Assembly (NCBI GenBank): GCA_025463135.1
Contig: JAOAPY010000056.1
Coordinates: 1 to 64,000 of the forward strand
DNA: 64,000 bases
Reading direction: 5' to 3'
Source: Acidobacteriota bacterium
Lineage (GTDB): Bacteria > Acidobacteriota > Blastocatellia > Pyrinomonadales > Pyrinomonadaceae
Shown: piece by piece, positions 58,265 to 64,000 of the stretch
How the letters are laid out: every line of letters starts with the position of its first letter
How positions within the stretch are numbered: position 1 is the first letter of the stretch
Translations under genes and position numbers: made by a program
The notes under the pieces: generated by a model
Told to the model about the DNA's origin: nothing
Databases searched by the model: none
What the model saw: only the letters and a program-made list of their open reading frames with translations

Positions 58265-60217
58265 TCACGGTTTACCGGTTACGGTTCCCGGCTTTTCCGG
58301 TTCCAGCACAGCACGTGCGGTGGCAATAATCGCATTCGCGCGTGCGGTCTCGGCGCTGAAGGTCTTGGCTAGTTCGACCGAACGATACAGGTCGTCGTTG
58401 GCCAGCGATTGAAATACTCCTGCCACATTAAAATCATCCGTTGAAGCATTTGTAGCCACGGTCATGTTTTTGGTTTGCAGCCTGGCAGTAAGTGAACCGT
58501 CGTCTCCAGTGAAACCTGGGGCGCCGTTGGCCGCTTTGATTGCTTCGCTTACCACCTCCCAGGCGCGCACACGATCGGTTCGCGCGAATCCGCTGGCCAC
58601 GGCCACCAGGCCGCGTGCCCGGTCGGGATCGCTGCCGTCGATGCGGCGGGTCGCAACCGCCGCTTCCTGCAGATAGTCGACTGCGCGCGCTGCATCTTTA
58701 TCGGATGCGAGTCGCGCGGCCTGAACATAACCCCAGGCGCGCTGGATGTGCGTCAGCTCGCCGGTCCTGGCAATGCGGACCAATCCCGCGATGTCCTTCT
58801 TTTGAAACGCATCGCGCAAGAGTTCAAAGTCGACATAAGCCAGCGTTTTGTTTCTCAAGACAGAGTCTTCGATTTTGCCGGCCAGTTCACGCCCCTGTGG
58901 ATCGCCTTTCGCGGCCAGCGACGCCGCCATATCCGTATAGATCGCGTCGCGATCCTCGGAAGTCCTGGCGTGATCCAGCCGGTTTTGCATTGTCTTGAGT
59001 GAATCCATGTCAGGGTTATCGGGAACAATGCCTCGGTCGACGGCGCGATTTCCTTCGGCTATGTCCGGTTCGGGTAGTCCACTGGCGAGCGCCGTCAGAT
59101 GAGTGCGCAGCAGGGCTGCCTGTTCCGGCTCGTACTGTTCATATAAAGGCATCAGCCGCTTGATCACCATAAATTTTCCGAAGCGTCCGGACGTGGTCGT
59201 GTCCTGATCCGGCGGCGCCAGCGGGCGCATCAGAATTCCACTCGCAGTTTTGAAGAACGCTGTGCGCAGAGCGGCAGATAGATCCGGCGGGCCGGAAAGC
59301 GGGCCTGCCTGGTTTGCATTCGAGCCACCGTCGGTGGAGAACGTGATATAGAGCAACGGGGTAAACGCGTAAGACGACAAACCGGAAACAGTATTAGCGT
59401 CGGCGGTGGCATCGGCAGCCGTGCGCCCGAGTAAGGAAGCAAAAACTGCGTCCGCAGCCGCGGCATTCTTTTGTCGCAACTCCGAGAGGAAGAAGATCGT
59501 GTCCTTGTTAACTTGACCGAGTACCGGTGCCGCGAACTGCATGGCCCGCTCGACATCGCCATCCTGGAGCAGCGCGCGCGCCAGGGCGAGACGTTTAGCC
59601 TGGGCGGCCGGAGCCGACCACTGATCTGCATGACGACGATTGTCATCCGCCACTGCGTCCTTTGCTTCTCGATCAGTTGCCTCCTCAAGCCTGGCGAGGA
59701 ATTCTTCAGCTAATTTGCGATCGCGTTTTGCGACAATGCGTAGTACTTCGGTGCGCATGTCCCTGGCGCCGCGGCGTATCATTACGCCCTGTTGTTGTTG
59801 TCGGCGTGCATCCTCTGCCGCCAGTCGGGCGGCTTCCGCATCGCCGGATTCGGCGGCATCCCAGGCGCGGCGGAACAGGTCGCGTGATCTTTCAGACTCA
59901 GTGGTCCAAAGCGCGTCGCCTGTGCGCGCCAATACCCGCGCGCGCAGTTTCTGATCGCGAAAGCTGCGCGCATCGTCGGCCAGTGACGTCAGCAGCGAGA
60001 CAGCCGTGTTGCGTCTTTCAAGCGCCGCGGGATCGGGATCAGCAACCTTGGCGCCTTTTAGTGCCTGGTCCTTACTGACGATTGGATTTTTTTGACCCTT
60101 AGGCTGGTCTTTGGAGCCCTGCGTTTCTTTGCCAGCCTGGGCGTGAACGAGCATCAGCGGAGGCAATAGCAAAAGCAACAAAAGGCCCACCAGAGGAAGG
60201 CGTAGGTTACGAAACAT
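58265..60217 (-). CDS. Large secreted helical protein, function unknown (650 aa)
   Basis: ATG 60217 (CAGGAGAAACCG upstream) begins a signal peptide (VGLLLLLLLPPLMLVHAQ). A Lys/Gln-rich linker follows, then about 550 residues of Ala-rich helices with TPR-like spacing, e.g. LLTSLADDARSFRDQKLRAR, SRDLFRRAWDAAESGDAEAA, and later RAWGYVQAARLASDKDAARA. No enzyme motif was seen. It probably acts in the periplasm or is surface-exposed, possibly as a scaffold. The gene is followed by two palindromic repeats and preceded by a tandem repeat array. Confidence 0.75.
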   Translation of the reverse strand: MFRNLRLPLVGLLLLLLLPPLMLVHAQAGKETQGSKDQPKGQKNPIVSKDQALKGAKVADPDPAALERRNTAVSLLTSLADDARSFRDQKLRARVLARTGDALWTTESERSRDLFRRAWDAAESGDAEAARLAAEDARRQQQQGVMIRRGARDMRTEVLRIVAKRDRKLAEEFLARLEEATDREAKDAVADDNRRHADQWSAPAAQAKRLALARALLQDGDVERAMQFAAPVLGQVNKDTIFFLSELRQKNAAAADAVFASLLGRTAADATADANTVSGLSSYAFTPLLYITFSTDGGSNANQAGPLSGPPDLSAALRTAFFKTASGILMRPLAPPDQDTTTSGRFGKFMVIKRLMPLYEQYEPEQAALLRTHLTALASGLPEPDIAEGNRAVDRGIVPDNPDMDSLKTMQNRLDHARTSEDRDAIYTDMAASLAAKGDPQGRELAGKIEDSVLRNKTLAYVDFELLRDAFQKKDIAGLVRIARTGELTHIQRAWGYVQAARLASDKDAARAVDYLQEAAVATRRIDGSDPDRARGLVAVASGFARTDRVRAWEVVSEAIKAANGAPGFTGDDGSLTARLQTKNMTVATNASTDDFNVAGVFQSLANDDLYRSVELAKTFSAETARANAIIATARAVLEPEKPGTVTGKP

Positions 60218-60318
60218 CGGTTTCTCCTGTATTGCAGTTTCTGCAAGTGCTTTAGGAAGTAGTGCTGACCGTCAGCTTAAACGTGACGATGAAGGGAAAG
60301 TTCCGGAAAGACATGTCC

Positions 60319-60548
60319 GACAATCTTCAGATTGTCGATGTCGATCAGCAGAGGTCTCTTACGAAATAACGACAATCTGAAGATTGTCGGACGCTCAGCA
60401 GAGTTCTCTTAGGAAATAACGACAAGCTGAATTCAGATCGTCGATATCGATCAGCAGAGGTCTCTTACGAAATAACGACAATCTGAAGATTGTCGGACGC
60501 TCAGTAGAGTTCTCTTACGAAATAACGACAAGCTGAAGTTTGTCGGAC
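60319..60548. repeat. Tandem repeat array with alternating 50/56-bp units
   Basis: Units at 60319-60370 (52), 60371-60420 (50), 60421-60476 (56), 60477-60526 (50) and a partial 60527-60548 start with GACAAnCTGAAGATTGTC-like palindromes and end with CTCTTACGAAATAAC. Odd and even units alternate two variants, giving a 106-bp higher-order period. No spacers are present, so it is not CRISPR. It fills the gap between two minus-strand genes, directly after the nfuA-like gene's stop. Confidence 0.92.
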
Positions 60549-60554
60549 AAAGTA

Positions 60555-61118
60555 CTAGACGGCGATGACTTCCAGTTCGGGATCAACCTCGGTCTGCAGC
60601 AGGCTCTCAACCGCCATCAAGGTACCGGTAAGTGAACTGGGGCATGAGCCGCAGGCGCCCTGATAACGGATACTCAAGGTGTGATTGTTGAGGCCCAGGA
60701 TCTCCAAATAACCGCCATCCCCCATCAGCGCGGGGCGCACTTTTTCGTCCAATACTTCATTAATGCGTAAGAGTCTTGGGTCATCGCTGGTCACCGCGGC
60801 GATCGCGCCGCCTACAGCGGCTGCCGCGGCGGCGCCATTGGGCGAGGCCACCGATTCTGCGGCGCGAATGGGCACTGCCAACACCGGAAGCAAATCGTCC
60901 CAGTCGCCCTCGTTGTCTTTCTCGACCGTGATCATTTTGTCCATGTAAAAGACGGACACGACGTGCCCTACATCGAACAGGGCTTTGGCGAGAGGATCCT
61001 TCACCGCTTGTGACGCGGAATTAAATTGCTGAGCCACGCCATGGCTGACAGGCTCGCGCAGGATGAATTTTACCGCATTGGGATTTGGTGTTTCTTCTAT
61101 GTCACTTATTTTCGGCAT
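60555..61118 (-). CDS. NfuA-like Fe-S carrier (Nfu_N plus NifU C-terminal domain)
   Basis: A 187-residue protein. Residues ~1-85 match Nfu N-terminal domain features ([13 protein letters not shown] near the start, [20 protein letters not shown]). An Ala-rich linker (~95-107) follows, then the NifU C-terminal domain (~115-187) with the cluster-binding CxxC in [14 protein letters not shown] and [10 protein letters not shown]. Such proteins carry or deliver [4Fe-4S] clusters to target enzymes. ATG 61118 lacks a strong Shine-Dalgarno. The tandem array lies just beyond the stop codon (60319-60548). Confidence 0.92.
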   Translation of the reverse strand: MPKISDIEETPNPNAVKFILREPVSHGVAQQFNSASQAVKDPLAKALFDVGHVVSVFYMDKMITVEKDNEGDWDDLLPVLAVPIRAAESVASPNGAAAAAAVGGAIAAVTSDDPRLLRINEVLDEKVRPALMGDGGYLEILGLNNHTLSIRYQGACGSCPSSLTGTLMAVESLLQTEVDPELEVIAV

Positions 61119-61849
61119 GATTCAATACCTCTCCGGAATTCCTTTAATAAATAGCGCGTAATCAGCTGCGATTGTGTTCGTCTGCCTGATTTCAATCGTG
61201 CTGGGATTATATACTGTTTAGGCGCTGAGTGAGAGCTGGGCAGAAGGCAGAAGGCAGAAGGCAGAAGGCAGAAGGCAGAAGGCAGACCGCAGAAGGCGGA
61301 AGGCAGTAAGCAGACGGCAGACGGCGGGTCAGTACCGCCTGCGTGAAGTGCCAATGGGAAATTGTGGTTAACTCCAAAGAAACGAACGATCCGAAGTCCG
61401 AAATCTCAAATTCACAATTGAGAACCCAGCCGCTGACGCAGGTGGTACTGATAAGTCAGACAGGGCGTTCGTTCACCCGGTTGAAGTGGGTGGGAATGAG
61501 AGGGAAACGTTTCTACAGTTGGGCGGGGCAGAAATTATTGCCAAACCACAGCGCCGGGAATATACTTCCCGGCCTCACTTGCCCCCCCTATCGAAAGATA
61601 GCGAGACAAGTTGAGAAAGAGGCAGGCGATTGCGAGGGTCGCCTGCCTTTTCATCTGCCGGTCTTTGGACTTTGATCTTTGGTCTTTGACAACTGATAAT
61701 TCACGGCGCGTACTTTGTCCCTGGTTCTTTTGTACTTCGCTTCCCGGTGACCCGAAGCGAGGTTAGGTTGTCATTTCAAAAAACAAAGTACAAAGTACAA
61801 AGGTCAAACAATCGAGAATCAAAGCCCAAAGCCCAAAGACCCAAAGCCC
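61119..61849. other. 731-bp intergenic region rich in repeats
   Basis: No credible gene is seen. It contains a GCAGAAG heptamer array (~61239-61318), inverted CAGTACCGCC/ACGCAGGTGGTACTGA repeats (61329-61345 and 61422-61455), a degenerate CACCCGGTT palindrome (~61473), and CCAAAGA-type periodic tracts at ~61660-61690 (opposite strand) and ~61776-61845. The last tract abuts the bshA start codon. Confidence 0.7.
61239..61318. repeat. Heptamer array (GCAGAAG)
   Basis: About eleven near-perfect 7-bp GCAGAAG units in a row, drifting at the 3' end (GCAGACC, GCAGAAG, GCGGAAG, GCAGTAA, GCAGACG). It is the longest and most regular periodic tract in the window. Confidence 0.95.
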
Positions 61850-62995
61850 ATGAACATCGGCATCACAGTCTATCCAACTTACGGCGGCAGCGGCATCGTC
61901 GGATCTGAATTGGGCAAGGAGCTGGCTGCCCGCGGGCATACGGTCCATTTCATCGCGTCGGCCCTGCCCACGCGTTTGACTGAACTGAGCGAGCGCGTTC
62001 GTTTTCATGAAGTCGAAATGATGTCGTACCCGCTGTTCGAGCATCAACCTTACACTCTCGCGTTGGCGACCAAGATGGCGGATGTGGCGCAAACAGAAAA
62101 TCTCGACCTGCTGCACGTGCATTACGCCATACCGCATTCCATCAGTGCCATTCTCGCGCGCGAATCTTTGAAACCAAAACGGCATTTGCCCGTGATTACC
62201 ACGTTGCATGGAACGGATATCACCCTCGTGGGTGCTGATCGCTCCTACCTGCCGATTACTCGCTATGGCATCGTGCAATCGGACGGCGTAACAGCGATCT
62301 CGAACTATCTCAAGGAAGCGACCCGCGAGATTTTTCAGTTTGACGACATAACTGTAATTCCGAACTTTGTTTGTGAGCACGATTATCAACGGCAGCCGGA
62401 CGAATCCTTGCGACAAAGTCTGGCCCCGGCCAACGAACCGCTCCTCGTTCACGTCTCAAACTTCAGGCCCGTCAAGCGTCCCGTCGATTGTATCGAGATT
62501 CTCGCTCGGGTGCTGCAGAAGGGGATTAAGACTCGTTTGGTGATGGTGGGTGATGGCAGCGAGCGCACCAACGCCGAACACCGCGCGCGCTGCCTGGGTA
62601 TTTTTGATTCGTGCACATTCGTCGGCAAGCAGCCCAGGATCGTCGACTATTTGTCGGTCTCTGACGTGCTGCTGTTGCCTTCTGAGCAGGAATCATTTGG
62701 TTTGGCGGCCCTCGAAGCGATGGCTTGCGAATTACCGGTAATTGCTTCGCGTGTCGGCGGTATTCCCGAGGTGGTCACTGACGGGGAGACGGGGTATCTC
62801 AGTGAAGTTGGAGATGTGGAAAAGATGGCCAACGATGCCGGCAGGCTTTTAACTGACGATAAATTCAGACACGAGATGGGAAAGCGAGCGCGCGAGTCCG
62901 CCTTGTCCCGTTACCGGACCGATCTCATAATTCCGCAGTACATAAATTTTTACGAAAAAATTCTCGCTGGAGGAGGCGCCGAAAATTCGAAGTGA
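61850..62995 (+). CDS. bshA: N-acetyl-alpha-D-glucosaminyl L-malate synthase (bacillithiol)
   Basis: A 381-residue GT4 glycosyltransferase that joins UDP-GlcNAc to malate, the first step of bacillithiol synthesis. N-terminal domain: [20 protein letters not shown] (BshA-typical opening), [35 protein letters not shown]-terminal domain: [20 protein letters not shown] and the retaining GT4 motif [23 protein letters not shown] 61850 directly follows a CCAAAGA tract, with no clear ribosome-binding site. The end overlaps the next gene's GTG start (GTGA). The deacetylase gene is 3.7 kb upstream. Confidence 0.94.
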   Translation: MNIGITVYPTYGGSGIVGSELGKELAARGHTVHFIASALPTRLTELSERVRFHEVEMMSYPLFEHQPYTLALATKMADVAQTENLDLLHVHYAIPHSISAILARESLKPKRHLPVITTLHGTDITLVGADRSYLPITRYGIVQSDGVTAISNYLKEATREIFQFDDITVIPNFVCEHDYQRQPDESLRQSLAPANEPLLVHVSNFRPVKRPVDCIEILARVLQKGIKTRLVMVGDGSERTNAEHRARCLGIFDSCTFVGKQPRIVDYLSVSDVLLLPSEQESFGLAALEAMACELPVIASRVGGIPEVVTDGETGYLSEVGDVEKMANDAGRLLTDDKFRHEMGKRARESALSRYRTDLIIPQYINFYEKILAGGGAENSK

Positions 62996-64000
62996 AAAAA
63001 AAGTCCTCACTCGCACTGCTGCCGACTTTCCTGTTGTGCTTGACCGTTTCAGCACAACAGCCCAGTCCTTCGCCGCGACCTGGTCCGACTAACACACCGA
63101 CGCCTGCCCCTCCCCAACGTCCTGCTCCAGCGGATGAAGATGTAGTTCGCATAACCACCAATCTGGTGCAGATCGACGCCGTGGTGACCGACAAGAGCGG
63201 CAAGCCGATAACTGATTTGCGCGCCGATGAAATTCGCATTTCCGAAGACGGCCGCGCGCAAACAGTCACGAATTTTTCATATGTCATTGCGGATTCCGCC
63301 GGCAATTCAGTCTCCAGACCCGCCGTAATTCTCGATAAAGCGGCGCCGCCCGTGCCCCCTGTGACACTGCGTCCGGAGCAGGTCCGCCGCACGATGGCCC
63401 TGGTGGTTGATGACCTTGGTCTGTCTTTCCAGAGTACATACTACGTACGCCGAGCGCTGAAAAAATTTGTCGACGAGCAAATGCAGCCGGGTGATTTGGT
63501 AGCGATCATTCGAACCAGCAGCGGCATTGGCGCCCTGCAGCAGTTCACTTCGGACAAGCGGCAATTGTATGCCGCCATCGAGCGCGTCAAATGGAGCTCC
63601 GGCGGACGTTCGGGGGTAACGCCCTTCGCGCCTATCGAGGATAATTCCGGACAAAGTGACGAGGCCAAGGCAGCCGATCAGGAGTTGAATCAGTTCCGCG
63701 AAGATGTGTTTGCGGTTGGGACACTGGGGGCGGTGAGTTATGTCGTGCGTGGCTTGCGCGAGCTGCCCGGGCGCAAGTCGATCCTGCTGATTTCCGATGG
63801 CTTCACCATCTACAGTCGCGACGATCCCACACGTAACTATCGCGCTCTGGACGCGCTGCGCCGCTTGATCGATCAAGCGCTGCGCGCCTCGGTAGTGATT
63901 TATACGATGAATGCCACGGGCTTGCAGACCTTGATGTTGAGCGCTGCCGACAATACCGGACAGATGTCCGCCGATCAGATCGAGCAACAACTATCAAATC
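62992..64000 (+). CDS. VWFA-related acidobacterial-type secreted protein (3' end outside window)
   Basis: The first 336 residues are present, starting at GTG 62992 whose bases overlap the bshA stop; an AGGAGG lies about 20 nt upstream. Signal peptide (LALLPTFLLCLTVSAQQ), a Pro/Ser/Thr-rich linker, then TTNLVQIDAVVTDKSGKPIT and LRADEIRISEDGRAQTV (N-terminal beta domain), a VWA domain with metal-site-like motif VVDDLGLSFQST in place of the usual DxSxS, and KSILLISDGF. This is the arrangement described as 'VWFA-related Acidobacterial domain' (TIGR03436), a strong taxonomic hint. It is likely exported and involved in adhesion or protein interaction. Confidence 0.9.
   Translation, partial: MKKKSSLALLPTFLLCLTVSAQQPSPSPRPGPTNTPTPAPPQRPAPADEDVVRITTNLVQIDAVVTDKSGKPITDLRADEIRISEDGRAQTVTNFSYVIADSAGNSVSRPAVILDKAAPPVPPVTLRPEQVRRTMALVVDDLGLSFQSTYYVRRALKKFVDEQMQPGDLVAIIRTSSGIGALQQFTSDKRQLYAAIERVKWSSGGRSGVTPFAPIEDNSGQSDEAKAADQELNQFREDVFAVGTLGAVSYVVRGLRELPGRKSILLISDGFTIYSRDDPTRNYRALDALRRLIDQALRASVVIYTMNATGLQTLMLSAADNTGQMSADQIEQQLSN

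Noticed and set aside
60319-60548. Possible CRISPR array
   Set aside because: Units are contiguous with no variable spacers, the unit itself alternates between two variants, and no cas gene is near.

Overview
The window looks like chromosomal DNA of a soil-type Acidobacteriota member, most likely class Blastocatellia (inference). The clues are a VWFA-related protein of the type described as an acidobacterial domain (62992 to the end), a PEP-CTERM protein, duplicated TPR/Fis-HTH regulators, a bacillithiol pathway, mixed ATG/GTG/TTG starts, and intergenic DNA packed with many kinds of small palindromic repeats and 7-bp-periodic tracts. There is no phage or transposase gene.

1-17.7 kb: two copies of a cassette made of a minus-strand TPR/Fis-HTH regulator and a divergent plus-strand gene for a ~76-residue secreted peptide (1-1791 and 11384-13697). 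A third peptide gene lies at 2410-2640. The peptides share a signal sequence, a Pro-rich middle and a nearly invariant C-terminal LLQ-type tail. This resembles the receptor/peptide logic of the Gram-positive RRNPP systems and is the best candidate here for an undescribed system. Between the copies sits a 2083-residue RHS/YD-repeat exoprotein with two discoidin-like domains, flanked by two small exported proteins. A hybrid histidine kinase and an NtrC-type sigma54 activator follow.

18-21 kb: exported proteins (PEP-CTERM, two lipoproteins including a C70-like cysteine protease, and a protease gene remnant).

21.4-40.4 kb: an aromatic-CoA catabolic island. It encodes an aryl-CoA ligase, tryptophan 2,3-dioxygenase, a kynureninase-like enzyme, both halves of a 2-aminobenzoyl-CoA (or salicylyl-CoA) monooxygenase/reductase as separate convergent genes, acyl-CoA dehydrogenase, three crotonases, an SDR, a RidA protein, TetR, BoxB and BoxC. 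Together they suggest tryptophan to kynurenine to anthranilate to anthraniloyl-CoA to beta-oxidation, plus the box route for benzoyl-CoA. No formamidase, BoxA or BoxD is seen. A HicBA module and a nucleotidyltransferase pair interrupt the island.

40.6-48.4 kb: a selenocysteine tRNA, a four-helix-bundle protein, DprA, topoisomerase I, an M28 peptidase, and a YqjD/holin-like membrane-stress trio.

49-56.2 kb: a complete tripartite efflux operon (TetR, lipoprotein adaptor, RND pump, TolC) behind a perfect 16-bp palindrome.

56.4-64 kb: bacillithiol-related genes (DinB-like transferase candidate, BshB-type deacetylase, BshA) with an NfuA-like Fe-S protein, a large secreted helical protein, a 54-residue zinc-ribbon membrane protein and the VWFA protein that runs off the end.
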